The notes: generated from the letters alone by a model not told the origin. 64,000 nucleotides of DNA from Chloroflexota bacterium (GCA_902812345.1 CADDZM010000002.1:1-64000); one strand, 5' to 3'. Positions 26,664 through 35,635 are shown, numbered from the stretch's first letter. Numbers and translations: made by a program.

Positions 26664-28031
26664 ATGACAATTGTTGCCTTAATTGGCGGGCAATGGGGCG
26701 AAGAAGGCAAAGGCAAGCTAACCGAACTGCTGGGCGAACAGGCCAAAGTAGTCGTCCGGTTCAGCGGCGGCGGCAATCCTCGCCAGCCGGTAGATAATAA
26801 GTACGGCTCTTTTAATCTAAAATATATTCCCCGCAGCATTTTTAATTCCAGGACAATTACGGTCCTGGGCGCGGGCATGGTTATAGACCCGCACAAGCTG
26901 GTGGAAGAACGCCAGGCTCTACGCCACGCCGGGGTGGATATGCGCCGCTTTTATATCAGCGAACAGGCCCACGTCGTTATGCCCTATCATTTGCTGCTGG
27001 ATGAAGCCGAACGCATAGCCTATAACACGCCCCTGGTAGACTCGGCGGGGGGCGGTCTCAGCCAGGCCTACGCCGACAAAACCAAACGCATCGGCATCCG
27101 GGTCTGCGACCTGTTGCAGGAAGAATTCTTTTTGCAGCGTCTTTCCAGGAATTTAGCCGTAAAAAACGAAATCCTGAAAGTCTTCGGGCTTCCGCCGCTC
27201 AAACTCCAATCTGTCTATAGCGAATACCTGGCTTACGGGCGCGAACTGCGCGAACATGTCTTTGATACGCGCCTGATTTTGCAGCGAGCTATCGAGAGCG
27301 GCCACCACATCCTGCTCGAAAGCGACCAGGGTTCTATGTTGGACGAAAATTTCGGGGCGTACCCGTACATTTCCAACGCCGCTCCCACGGTAGGGGCCGC
27401 CAGCAGCAGTTCGGGCGTGCCGCCTTCCGCGATTACCGCCGCCGTTGGTATCTTTAGCGCCTACATCACCCGCCTCCAGGACGGCCCCTTCCCGACCGAA
27501 ATGCAGCCCAACGAAAGCCTGCCGCTTTTCAACTTGCGTCTTATAAACAAGAACATGGCCCAGGGCCGGACCACCGGCGCACCTGCCATGACTTCCACGC
27601 TTGGTGAAAACACCCGGCGCTTCGGCTGGTTTGACGCTGTGGCCGCCCGCTTCGTGGTCCAGTTAAACGGCCTGACCTCGGTGGCTCTGACCCAGCTTGA
27701 CGGCCTGGACAGCTTTGAAACCATTCGCATTTGCACCGAGTACCAGGTCCATGATGCCGCCCTGACCCGATTTCCTTCCGACCTGGCGACTCTTAAGGTA
27801 GTCCGCCCGGTTTATTTGGAAATGCCCGGTTGGCAGTCGTCGACCAGCCATGTCAACAACTTCGCGGCTTTACCGTCCAACTGCCAGAACTTTATCTTCA
27901 AGCTGCAATCCCTTATCGGGGTCAGGGTGGATATGATTTCGACCGGGGCGGAGTTTGCCGACACTATTACTTTGCGCGACCCCTTTAATGTGCTGGGGCC
28001 AGCTCGGCGCACCGTGCAGCTTGCCCCTTAA
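26664..28031 (+). CDS. Adenylosuccinate synthetase-family protein with altered active site
   Basis: A 455-residue protein that aligns with PurA along its full length (PurA makes adenylosuccinate from IMP, Asp and GTP). The opening is IGGQWGEEGKGK, and LLDEAERIAY, RVCDLL, LDENFGAYPYIS, FGWFDAVA, EMPGWQSST and ISTGAEF all have PurA counterparts. Several key residues differ by eye alignment to E. coli numbering: catalytic Asp13 is Glu; His41 of NAGHT is Gln (NPRQP); the IMP-phosphate motif TTGRGIGP reads SAGGGLSQ; Arg303 appears to be Asn; and the guanine-recognition TKLD reads TQLD. Gln224, Arg143 and Arg305 seem kept. It is therefore probably not an ordinary PurA: either an altered ligase with another base or nucleotide triphosphate, or inactive. 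It stands between malQ and an fmdB-like gene. Confidence 0.85.
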   Translation: MTIVALIGGQWGEEGKGKLTELLGEQAKVVVRFSGGGNPRQPVDNKYGSFNLKYIPRSIFNSRTITVLGAGMVIDPHKLVEERQALRHAGVDMRRFYISEQAHVVMPYHLLLDEAERIAYNTPLVDSAGGGLSQAYADKTKRIGIRVCDLLQEEFFLQRLSRNLAVKNEILKVFGLPPLKLQSVYSEYLAYGRELREHVFDTRLILQRAIESGHHILLESDQGSMLDENFGAYPYISNAAPTVGAASSSSGVPPSAITAAVGIFSAYITRLQDGPFPTEMQPNESLPLFNLRLINKNMAQGRTTGAPAMTSTLGENTRRFGWFDAVAARFVVQLNGLTSVALTQLDGLDSFETIRICTEYQVHDAALTRFPSDLATLKVVRPVYLEMPGWQSSTSHVNNFAALPSNCQNFIFKLQSLIGVRVDMISTGAEFADTITLRDPFNVLGPARRTVQLAP

Positions 28032-28164
28032 TTCCTCAAGATGTTATAATTCAGGTGGGGGCTGCTTAAAGCCTGTTTGAGGTAGGGTGAAAAGCTATTT
28101 CAAGCTTCTTGCGACCCGCCCATTGCTGCTTTTTATTGAATTTTATTTTAGATGTGGTGACACA

Positions 28165-28413
28165 ATGCCTGTTTATGCATATCGCTGCTCCGAATGCGGC
28201 TCGACCTACGAGCGCCTGCGCGGCATAACCGCCGAGGACAAAGAAATTGATTGCCCCGAATGCGGGCAGGGCGGCCGGGCCAAACGGCTGCTAAGTAGTT
28301 TTACCGCTTTTAGCAAGACCGGCGGGATTACCCGGCCAACCAATACGGCGCCTGCCGGTAACGGCAACAGCTTTGGGGCTTGCAACCACGGCAACTGCGG
28401 CTGCCATCACTAA
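28165..28413 (+). CDS. FmdB-type zinc-ribbon protein
   Basis: An 82-residue protein starting MPVYAYRCSECGSTYERLRG at ATG 28165, with GGTGA upstream. Two CxxC pairs (CSEC and CPEC) make the FmdB/CxxC-CxxC zinc ribbon. The C-terminus is Gly/Asn/Cys-rich (CNHGNCGCHH), which adds metal-binding capacity. Proteins of this family are named after a putative regulator of formamidase genes; the true role is generally unknown. A longer frame from 28087 is possible but lacks family similarity. It is 8 bp from the next gene, so they are co-transcribed. Confidence 0.85.
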   Translation: MPVYAYRCSECGSTYERLRGITAEDKEIDCPECGQGGRAKRLLSSFTAFSKTGGITRPTNTAPAGNGNSFGACNHGNCGCHH

Positions 28414-28421
28414 GCCGCCGG

Positions 28422-29249
28422 ATGGATAACCCGCTAGTTTTTTTACTTTTAGGCTTACTGATTGTCTGGGTAGGCTCATATTTTTATAGCTTTCAGCGCA
28501 ACCGGCGCAAATTACGGCTGCTGGCAAGCTGGCTAAAAGAAGCCTTGCCGATTCTGGGGGCCAAACAATCCAGCCGCTGGCAGGGCGCTGACCGCCTGGA
28601 TGTGTTTGTCAACGAAGGCCGGGGCAACATCAGGGAAGCTGCCATAGTCCTCGGCATGCAGTCGCGCCAGCTTTTCAAAATGATAATTTCTCTGGTCCGG
28701 CGCGGCCGCGATTCGTTGACGACCCTGGTCAGCCTGACCAAAGCGCCGGTCGCCGGGAACGAATTTGAAATTTACGAGGCGGCGGGGTTAATCCCGCGTA
28801 CGGTCCTGGCTGCGGCGCAAACCGACCAGAAATGGCAGACCGAGGATTTTTCCGGCAACAGCTCCTACAAAATCGCTTACAGGACCGCTAATGCAAAAGA
28901 AATGGCCCGGCGCGTCCTTACGCTGCTGCTCGACGATGGTTTCGAAGTGCGGCGGTTCTCGGTGCGGCCCGGCGCGCCCCATTTTTTGCTGGTGCTGAAC
29001 CTGCTAAAAATGCCCCAGGTTGAGGCGGCAGACTTGCTGCGGTTGCTGCGTGCCCTGGCTGACGAGGTGGCCTTACCCCCTAAAAACACGCCTAAACCGG
29101 CGAATAAATCTTTTAAAAATCCTAAACGCAAGAACCCGGCTTTACCGGGGGTACTTTTGCCCGCCGATACCGGACAGGGCGCGGACGGCTACCTGCGTAC
29201 TACCAACCACTCTAAAAACGGCCACGCCCACCCTGAAACCGAAAATTAG
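28422..29249 (+). CDS. Membrane-anchored protein of unknown function
   Basis: A 275-residue protein beginning MDNPLVFLLLGLLIVWVGSY, a single N-terminal membrane helix, followed by a basic stop (RNRRKLR). The soluble part (about 35-230) has mixed alpha/beta character, including a repeated RxxF/LLLVLNL pattern. The last 45 residues are basic, Pro/Asn-rich and disordered. I do not recognise a family. The ATG at 28422 is chosen because it puts the helix first and follows the fmdB-like stop by 8 bp. The predicted topology is a short N-terminus outside and the bulk in the cytoplasm. Confidence 0.7.
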   Translation: MDNPLVFLLLGLLIVWVGSYFYSFQRNRRKLRLLASWLKEALPILGAKQSSRWQGADRLDVFVNEGRGNIREAAIVLGMQSRQLFKMIISLVRRGRDSLTTLVSLTKAPVAGNEFEIYEAAGLIPRTVLAAAQTDQKWQTEDFSGNSSYKIAYRTANAKEMARRVLTLLLDDGFEVRRFSVRPGAPHFLLVLNLLKMPQVEAADLLRLLRALADEVALPPKNTPKPANKSFKNPKRKNPALPGVLLPADTGQGADGYLRTTNHSKNGHAHPETEN

Positions 29250-29295
29250 TTTTTAATTACTTTAAAACAAAACTCGACCTGAATCCGGTCTATTA

Positions 29296-29329
29296 AAAAG
29301 CCCCGGCCAGAACACTGACCAGGACTTTT
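29296..29329 (-). terminator. gdhA terminator, strand-specific through G-U pairs
   Basis: Arms 29296-29310 and 29315-29329 form a 15-bp stem with a 4-nt loop when transcribed leftward, using four G-U pairs; on the plus strand those positions would be A-C mismatches. A T run follows on the minus strand, so it suits the end of gdhA. Confidence 0.75.
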
Positions 29330-29349
29330 AATTTTGATGTTAACGAAAC

Positions 29350-30750
29350 TTACGGGTAAACGCCGCGCACACGAGTCGCTTCGGCAACCCGGTTTACCGC
29401 CAGCATATAAGCCGCTACGCGCATATCCACGTTGTAGCTGACCGCAATATCCCGAACCGCCGCGAAACTGTTGACCATAATGTCTTCCAGCCGCTGGTTA
29501 ATATCCGTTTCGGTCCAGAAGAAAGCCTGACGGTCCTGGACCCACTCAAAGTAGCTAACCGTTACGCCACCGGCATTCGCCAGGATGTCTGGCACCAGGA
29601 AGATGCCGCGTTCCTGGAAAATCCTATCGGCTTCGGGGGTGGTTGGGCCGTTCGCCGCCTCGATGATAACTGTAGCTTGAATCCGGTCGGCGTTGCTGGC
29701 CGTAAGCTGATTTTCCAGGGCTGCCGGGACCAGGATGTCGCAGGGCAGCGTCAGAAGTTCGCTGTTATCAATCTCTTCGGAGCCGGGGAAACCGCCGACC
29801 GCCCGGTTAGGCGAGGTTTTCATGTATTGCAACAGGGCCGGAATATCCAGGCCGTTCGGGTTGTAAATGCCGCCAAAGACATCGCTAACCCCGACAACTT
29901 TACAGCCCATTTCGTGCAACAAACGGGCCGAAACCGAGCCGACATTGCCAAAACCCTGGACTACGACAGTGGAGCCTTCCAAGGTTTTGCCCAGGTGCTT
30001 CATGGCTTCGCGGGCGGTAATGCTGACACCCCGCCCGGTCGCCTCCACCCGGCCTAATGACCCGCCCGCGCTGATGGGCTTGCCCGTCACAACGGAGGTG
30101 ATATTATGGCCGTGGTGCATCGAATAGGTGTCCATAATCCAGGCCATCATCTGGGGATTGGTCGCCACATCGGGGGCGGGAATATCGGTTTCAGGGCCGA
30201 TAAGAATGGAGATTTCGGTGGTAAAGCGGCGGGTCAGGCGTTCAAGTTCGCCGATGGAGAGTTTCGTTGCATCTACCACCACGCCGCCTTTCGCGCCACC
30301 GTAAGGGATATTGACGACGGCGCACTTCCAGGTCATCCACATCGCCAGGGCGCGGACCTCGTCCATGGAGACGGCGGGGTGGTAGCGCAAGCCGCCTTTG
30401 ACGGGCCCACGGGCATTGTTATGATGGATGCGGTAGCCGGTAAAGACCCGGATGCGGCCGTCATCCATTCTGACCGGGAAATTCACACTGAGTTCGCGCT
30501 GGGGGACCGAGAGTATTTCGCGCATTCCATCGTCGAGGCCGAGTTTATCGGCGGCGTGGAAGAATTGCTGGCGGGCGGTTTCAAAGGGGTTGGCTTCTTT
30601 GTGGGCTTCTTGCCGGGCCAGTAACTTCTGAGCTTCGGCAATCTGGGCTGCTTTATCCCCGGCCTGGCGGCGGCGTGGGTTAGCGATTGGCTCTTTAGCT
30701 TGCTGCATAGCTTTGATCTCTTCATTGAGATCTTTAGCAGTGAGAGACAT
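29350..30750 (-). CDS. gdhA: Glutamate dehydrogenase
   Basis: A 466-residue Glu/Leu/Phe/Val dehydrogenase-family enzyme that interconverts glutamate and 2-oxoglutarate with ammonia using NAD(P). The substrate-binding region GPVKGGLRYHPAVSMDEVRA, the catalytic Lys motif NIPYGGAKGG, PAPDVATN and the Rossmann motif VVQGFGNVGS are all present. The length is slightly above the usual 410-450 because of an N-terminal extension of about 45 residues. The start is placed at ATG 30750 (MSLTAKDLNEE) with GGAAAGGAAGAG upstream; a longer frame to 30780 is less likely. Cofactor choice cannot be read reliably. Monocistronic with its own terminator. Confidence 0.92.
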   Translation of the reverse strand: MSLTAKDLNEEIKAMQQAKEPIANPRRRQAGDKAAQIAEAQKLLARQEAHKEANPFETARQQFFHAADKLGLDDGMREILSVPQRELSVNFPVRMDDGRIRVFTGYRIHHNNARGPVKGGLRYHPAVSMDEVRALAMWMTWKCAVVNIPYGGAKGGVVVDATKLSIGELERLTRRFTTEISILIGPETDIPAPDVATNPQMMAWIMDTYSMHHGHNITSVVTGKPISAGGSLGRVEATGRGVSITAREAMKHLGKTLEGSTVVVQGFGNVGSVSARLLHEMGCKVVGVSDVFGGIYNPNGLDIPALLQYMKTSPNRAVGGFPGSEEIDNSELLTLPCDILVPAALENQLTASNADRIQATVIIEAANGPTTPEADRIFQERGIFLVPDILANAGGVTVSYFEWVQDRQAFFWTETDINQRLEDIMVNSFAAVRDIAVSYNVDMRVAAYMLAVNRVAEATRVRGVYP

Positions 30751-31097
30751 TACGCTCTTCCTTTCCTTGTATCCGTACAAATTACTGATTACAAACTTGT
30801 TATTTGATAAGATTATTGTTCGTCAGGTTGAACACCTAATCTTACCATATGATGTAGGTCTAACAACTTCAATAAAAAGAGAAAATCCTCCTTTTACCTA
30901 AAAATAGAATTATTCCTATTTGATTTACGAAACAGGAACCATCCTGGTTTCATCATAACTAGATATCATAAACTGGGCCAGCTAACTCTTTAATTTTAGC
31001 ATCTTTGGGCATTTTGTACAATTATTTAATTAAGCTTTAGTACTTTTTGCTCAGGATTGACTTGCGGCCCTCGGAATGTTATATTTTATAGCGAAAT
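30751..31097. other. Intergenic region between gdhA and tRNA-Arg
   Basis: This AT-rich, 347-bp stretch holds the gdhA leader and the tRNA promoter (31057-31085). An imperfect inverted repeat of about 9 bp (GAAACAGGA...TCCTGGTTTC) lies at about 30927-30951 and might be a gdhA operator. No open gene was seen. Confidence 0.5.
31057..31085 (+). promoter_or_regulatory. Promoter of tRNA-Arg(CCT)
   Basis: TTGACT (31057-31062), a 17-bp spacer and TATATT (31080-31085) lie 13 bp before the mature tRNA 5' end. The fit to a sigma-70 promoter is close. Confidence 0.75.
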
Positions 31098-31170
31098 GGC
31101 CTCGTAGCTCAGCGGATAGAGCGACGGTTTCCTAAACCGCAGGTCGGGGGTTCGATTCCCTCCGGGGCTA
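31098..31170 (+). tRNA. tRNA-Arg(CCT)
   Basis: A complete 73-nt cloverleaf. The acceptor GGCCTCG pairs with CGGGGCT (with wobbles), D stem GCTC/GAGC, anticodon arm with loop TTCCTAA (anticodon CCT), T arm GGGGG-TTCGATT-CCCTC, discriminator A at 31170. CCA is not encoded. The acceptor begins with a G1-U72 wobble, and base pair 27-43 is A-C. Confidence 0.93.
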
Positions 31171-31226
31171 TAATGTTTTTCTAAGCTAAATTCTTTCCCT
31201 CTAAATTAGCCTCAATTTTGCCTTTT

Positions 31227-31262
31227 CTTCCGGGTTTCTTTACACAAAGAAACCGGAAAGAA
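31227..31262. other. Long hairpin after tRNA-Arg
   Basis: A stem of the type CCGGGTTTCTTT / AAAGAAACCGG with an ACAC loop lies 57 bp past the tRNA. It may end the tRNA transcript, but no T tract follows directly. Confidence 0.4.
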
Positions 31263-31395
31263 GTTTTAAAACCCTCTAAATTTAGTTAGTATGGCATTAA
31301 ATATGCTGTTTATGTTATCTGGCGAAGCCCGGTAACGAAACCAGGCGCAAAGAAATTTATAACTAGCCCACCGGGCTAAACAAGAGGGTAGCATT

Positions 31396-32304
31396 ATGTC
31401 TTATAATCCAACTTTTGATCCCCGCAGTGACCGGGGAAATGATCAGAACGCAAATGACCAGCAATTCAGGGCCGACCAGCAATACGCCCGAGAAATCCGC
31501 GAAAGAGCGCCTCAACCCACAGGTTACAACGAGGCTCAGTATGTAGCCCCGCAACCGGCGGCTCCGCAATATAACCAGGCGGCGGCCCCCGTTAATTACC
31601 GGCCCACTCCACAGAACCAGGCGCTCCCATACGGCACCGTAGCACCTGTGGCCCGGACCGAAGTTAATACCTTTGATACGCCGCACCTGCGCGACCGGGT
31701 ACGCTGGAGTTCCATTCTGGCCGGTCTCTTTTCAGCCCTGGCCGCTTTGTTAATTTTAAGTCTACTCGGAGTTGCGGTAGGTCTGACCGCCGCCAGCGGC
31801 GACCCTAATGGCGTAACGGGCGCGGCGAATAAAGCCAACAACTACGGGACTGGCGCGGCCATCTGGGCGGCGGCTACGGCCCTTATTTCTTTCTTTATCG
31901 GCGGGTACGTGGCTGCCCGCACCGCCGGAATTCGTGGGAAAACCAACGGCTGGGTTAACGGCGCGCTGGTCTGGGCGATAACTCTACCGCTGTTGCTATG
32001 GCTTGCCAGTAGCGGGGCCAGCGGGTTCCTGAACGCTATCGGCTTCAATCTGCAAGGCTTTACTAACACTCTTACCACCACTATCAATAATCCAGCCAGC
32101 AACCCGGTTAATACCGACCCGGCGGCTGCCCAGCAGGCTGCCGATACCGCTCGAAATGGAGCCTGGGGCGCTCTGATAGCCCTGCTATTAGGTCTGGGCG
32201 CTGCCAGCCTGGGCGGATGGCTGGGAGTTCGGGGGCATTACGACCAGTTAAATGAGAATGATGGCGCTCCCCAGGTCGGGGCTAGAAATCTCGACGCGCG
32301 CTAA
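31396..32304 (+). CDS. Four-helix membrane protein, unknown function
   Basis: A 302-residue protein. Residues 1-95 are Gln/Asn/Pro/Tyr-rich and disordered. Then four hydrophobic segments follow: about 108-131 (ILAGLFSALAALLILSLLGV), 152-174, 186-205 and 255-278, with a Gln/Asn/Ala-rich loop near 225-250. RVRWSSILAGLFSALA resembles the opening of small 'PhnA-like' or YrzE-type membrane proteins in other bacteria, but this is only a hint. GAGGG precedes ATG 31396. A clean terminator follows, so it is monocistronic. Confidence 0.75.
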   Translation: MSYNPTFDPRSDRGNDQNANDQQFRADQQYAREIRERAPQPTGYNEAQYVAPQPAAPQYNQAAAPVNYRPTPQNQALPYGTVAPVARTEVNTFDTPHLRDRVRWSSILAGLFSALAALLILSLLGVAVGLTAASGDPNGVTGAANKANNYGTGAAIWAAATALISFFIGGYVAARTAGIRGKTNGWVNGALVWAITLPLLLWLASSGASGFLNAIGFNLQGFTNTLTTTINNPASNPVNTDPAAAQQAADTARNGAWGALIALLLGLGAASLGGWLGVRGHYDQLNENDGAPQVGARNLDAR

Positions 32305-32333
32305 ATCCTTACTCTAAACAGACCACTATCTGT

Positions 32334-32366
32334 AAAAGCGTCTTCTTTCGGGAAAGACGCTTTTAT
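32334..32366 (+). terminator. Rho-independent terminator
   Basis: AAAAGCGTCTT (32334-32344) pairs perfectly with AAGACGCTTTT (32354-32364) across a 9-nt loop, 30 bp after the membrane protein stop. Confidence 0.8.
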
Positions 32367-32508
32367 AATGTTTAAAAGTTATAAAAGCCAAAGGCATGTA
32401 ATTTTTCAGCTCTTTGCTGCGTTTTAATTTTCAGGTAAATTGTGCTCTTAGGTTTTTGATGGCTGCCACCCGGCGAGGCGGACTTCTCCAGATGGTATTG
32501 GGGGATTT

Positions 32509-34629
32509 ATGAAAAATCTAGACTTCATTTTTAGAACCGGCCTTGCTTTTGTGGCGGTTCTGTCGCTGGTAACGAGCGCCAGTCCTCAGACGGCCCGGGC
32601 CGCTTACGGCTTTAACGACCCGGCTTTTGCTCAACAGTGGGACAGGCTGGATGCGCCGGTCCAGAATACCGAAAGCCCCTCACGCGGCTACACCTGGGGT
32701 CCGCCGGTCGCCGGGAGCGGACGGATAACCGCCGAGAATTACGACGGCAAGCCGAGGACGGTGGAGTATTTCGATAAAGCCCGCATGGAAATCAACCCTG
32801 AAATAACCGACCCGGCCAATCCCTGGCACGTTACGACCGGCCTGCTGGTCGAGGAAATGGTCCTGGGGCGCAGCCAGACCGGCGACAATTCATTTACGAC
32901 AACCACGCCAAACCCGGCGGCCGTCGCAGGCGACCCCGATAACCCGCTCTCGCCCTCTTACGCTGCCTTCAAAAATTTGCTGGCACCCTTACCTGACCTT
33001 ACCGGCCAGACGGTCAACCGGCAACTTGACCCCGCCGGGCCGGTCCGTACCTTATTCAAGCCGCCCGAAAACCGCCCTTTAAAGAGTTTCGACGCTGTAA
33101 CCGGCCACAACATCGCGGATGTCTTTGAAACCTATTTCCACCAAACGGGAGAAATCTATAACGGCAGCTACCCTTATGACCAGGGCCAACTTTTTACACC
33201 TGGCCCACTGTACATTTTCGGCCATCCTATCACGGAGCCTTACTGGACGAAGGCGGTTGTAGCGGGGAAAGAGCAGGCGGTGCTGGTGCAGCTTTTCGAG
33301 CGGCGAACGCTGACCTATACACCCGCCAACACCCCCGCGAACCGGGTCGAGATGGGTAACGTGGGGCAGCACTATTTCGCCTGGCGCTACCAACCCTTGA
33401 CCCACGAAGGTTGCCGCCAGGGTATGCCACAACCCACCACACCGGTCTCACCTGAAAGATTTCCTCAGGATTTCAGCCAGCCTGCCGCCCCATACCTGGC
33501 AAGTGGTCCGGTGCCGGAAGGCGGTCCGGGTAACGTTTTTCACTACACCACCGGGTTAAATGCCACCGGGCAAAATCTTGCCATTAGCCAGGATGGCACG
33601 TTAGCGGTATTCGGGGCGGCTAAACAGGGGTTGGTGGCGTTAAGGTTGACGGACGACCCGGCGCAAACCTGCGAAGCCTGGCGCTACAACCCGCCGGGCA
33701 GCGCCTTTTACGGGGAACCGCTGCTTTATAACGGCCTGGCAATTGTGGGCGACACAACCGGGACATTACACGCCGTCCGGCTATCCGATGGCGCGCCGGT
33801 CTGGACCAGCAAGCAGCCGCACCAGGTTTACAGTATAGCCACCCCTATAACAGACGGGCCAAATCTTTATTTCGCGGGCGCGACGGATGAAATTGTTTCT
33901 TCGATGTACGGGCCAAGCAGTGGGCATGTTTACGCGGTGCGGTTGTCGGATGGCGGACTTGTCTGGGAAAGCCCGAACATTTATGGGGCGAGAGGAAAAG
34001 TTATCTTTGGGTTTGAAGGGAATCTATTCTTTGGAGCCTGGGATAACGCTATTTATGCTTATACCCGCGAAGGTCATCCGGTGACCGACTGGTCTACAAA
34101 GTCAATAGGCATAATTGCCTCCGGCCCAACCAGCACGGACGCTTTCAGTTTCGCCAACAACCGGCTGTACGTAAGCAATGGACTCCTTTTCGCCCTCGAC
34201 CGGACCGGCCAGATTGTGGATACTTATAGACCCAGTAGCACCTCGATTAGTAACAGGGGAGTTACTTTACCAACCGTTGTAGGTGATACGGTTTATGTTG
34301 GGGTTGAGGTTTATACCGACGATAAAACGCCGGAAGGTGTGCGCATAAACCACCAGGTTTTAGAGGTTCGGGCGCTTAACGCGAACAATTTCAAGGACGA
34401 AAAATTCACGTTCCACACCGATTTCTCCCCCGGGTCGTACGCTTTGACCGTGCTGGACGGCTATATCTACTTTGGGGCGTCCGAACGCTTCTTTCAGGTC
34501 CGCGCAGACTCTTCGGGCTTTAACCGCCAGATGTTCCTGGCCGGGGATAATATTGGCGGCGTCCCGGTTGTGCGGAATGGCCGGGTCTATGTTATCGCCG
34601 GAGATGGGAATTTTTATATTGTACGGTGA
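32509..34629 (+). CDS. Secreted PQQ-like beta-propeller protein
   Basis: A 706-residue exported protein. Residues 1-32 are a signal peptide ending SPQTARA-AYG. Residues about 35-310 hold two related modules: VEYFDKARMEINPE...WHVTTGLL and VQLFERRTLTYTPAN...GNVGQHYFAW, a Y/LFE-R repeat type often seen in surface proteins of Chloroflexota. From about 345 to the end, repeated strands such as GLVALRLTD, GTLHAVRLSDGAPVW and GHVYAVRLSDGGLVWES form a PQQ-like beta-propeller. No quinoprotein active-site cysteine pair is seen, so a binding or scaffold role is more likely than dehydrogenase activity. GGGGG lies before ATG 32509. Monocistronic. Confidence 0.82.
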   Translation: MKNLDFIFRTGLAFVAVLSLVTSASPQTARAAYGFNDPAFAQQWDRLDAPVQNTESPSRGYTWGPPVAGSGRITAENYDGKPRTVEYFDKARMEINPEITDPANPWHVTTGLLVEEMVLGRSQTGDNSFTTTTPNPAAVAGDPDNPLSPSYAAFKNLLAPLPDLTGQTVNRQLDPAGPVRTLFKPPENRPLKSFDAVTGHNIADVFETYFHQTGEIYNGSYPYDQGQLFTPGPLYIFGHPITEPYWTKAVVAGKEQAVLVQLFERRTLTYTPANTPANRVEMGNVGQHYFAWRYQPLTHEGCRQGMPQPTTPVSPERFPQDFSQPAAPYLASGPVPEGGPGNVFHYTTGLNATGQNLAISQDGTLAVFGAAKQGLVALRLTDDPAQTCEAWRYNPPGSAFYGEPLLYNGLAIVGDTTGTLHAVRLSDGAPVWTSKQPHQVYSIATPITDGPNLYFAGATDEIVSSMYGPSSGHVYAVRLSDGGLVWESPNIYGARGKVIFGFEGNLFFGAWDNAIYAYTREGHPVTDWSTKSIGIIASGPTSTDAFSFANNRLYVSNGLLFALDRTGQIVDTYRPSSTSISNRGVTLPTVVGDTVYVGVEVYTDDKTPEGVRINHQVLEVRALNANNFKDEKFTFHTDFSPGSYALTVLDGYIYFGASERFFQVRADSSGFNRQMFLAGDNIGGVPVVRNGRVYVIAGDGNFYIVR

Positions 34630-34800
34630 AAATTGAATTACAATATGAATCAACCGAACCCAGGTTGAAAATAGTAATATCACCGCTTTTATGTACCGCT
34701 ATGTAACGCCAACGGCGCTGAGATTCCTCGGCTACGCTCGGAATGACAAATGCTGGGACGGTTTCAACAGGGTGAACGATGGAGGAATATTACCAAAAGA

Positions 34801-34827
34801 AAAGCCGGGCAATTAACGCCCGGTTTC
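34801..34827. terminator. Bidirectional terminator
   Basis: CCGGGC (34805-34810) and GCCCGG (34818-34823) form a stem with a 7-nt loop, flanked by AAA and TTT. It lies just past the end of the leftward CoA-transferase genes. Confidence 0.6.
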
Positions 34828-34851
34828 TTTTGTTTAAAAACTACCTCATAA

Positions 34852-35634
34852 CTACTTCAAAAATATTCGTTCAGGGTCAACCACTTTACGCAAGATGTCG
34901 AGTTCTTCGGTGGTCGGGATAGGCGTTTCGAAGGCGCCGGCAGTATCGAGCGTGAAGCCGGTATCATCGCGGACGTTCTCGGCGGATAGGCCGGGATGGT
35001 AGCTGGCGAGATACGCTTCGTGGCTGGTAGGCCGGAAGCGCAACACCCCTTTGGTCGTAACGACTACCGAGGGGCCGCCCCGGATTAGCCCGGCCTCTTT
35101 GCGGCTCTCCCCGCCGGTTAGCCAGCCTGGACTGGTAATATAATCTATTTTTTCGGGCAGGCGGCGCTTTTCGTGCTGAGCGATAATGACGGTACGCTTT
35201 GCCAGGCAGGCAATGTCGCAGGAACCGCCGCTGCCGGGAAAACGGACCGCCGGGTGGCGGTAATCGCCGACTGAAGTGCTGTTGATGTTGCCAAAGCGGT
35301 CAATCTGCGCCCCACTGATAAAGCCGACATCAACTTTGCCCGCCTGGAGCATATAGGTAAAAACCTCCGCCAACCCGACCGCCATCGCCGCGCCCCGTAC
35401 CGTCCGAGGGTCGCCAACCGACATGGGCAGGTGGCGCATGCGGCTGCCAATCGCGCCCGCTTCAAAAATAATCAGGCAGTTGGGGGCATGGGTCTTCTGG
35501 GCCAGCATCGCGCCCAGCATCGGCAGGCCGGTCCCGGCAAAGACCACCTCGTTATCCTGAATTTCGCGGGCGGCGGTCACGGCCATAAGCTCGGTCAGAC
35601 TGTAGGTCAGGGGTGGGTTGGAAATAGTGGTCAT
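34852..35634 (-). CDS. CoA-transferase beta subunit (GctB-like)
   Basis: A 260-residue family I CoA-transferase subunit. VFAGTGLPMLGAMLAQKTH and the following LIIFEAGAIGS carry the Glu expected to form the acyl-glutamyl anhydride in such enzymes. SGAQIDRFGNINSTSVGDY and FPGSGGSCDIACLA are the usual CoA-binding stretches. With the alpha subunit it would move CoA between two carboxylic acids; glutaconate, 3-oxoadipate and related acids are known for the family, and IpdAB relatives are ring hydrolases instead. The start at 35634 is 1 bp after the alpha stop, giving coupled translation. Confidence 0.88.
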   Translation of the reverse strand: MTTISNPPLTYSLTELMAVTAAREIQDNEVVFAGTGLPMLGAMLAQKTHAPNCLIIFEAGAIGSRMRHLPMSVGDPRTVRGAAMAVGLAEVFTYMLQAGKVDVGFISGAQIDRFGNINSTSVGDYRHPAVRFPGSGGSCDIACLAKRTVIIAQHEKRRLPEKIDYITSPGWLTGGESRKEAGLIRGGPSVVVTTKGVLRFRPTSHEAYLASYHPGLSAENVRDDTGFTLDTAGAFETPIPTTEELDILRKVVDPERIFLK

Positions 35635-35635
35635 C

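Noticed and set aside
26664-28031. Interpretation of the PurA-like gene as a Z-genome (aminoadenine) system
   Set aside because: No phage genes, DatZ/MazZ-type hydrolases or DpoZ-type polymerase are nearby, and the substitutions differ from the Ser-type change known in phage PurZ.
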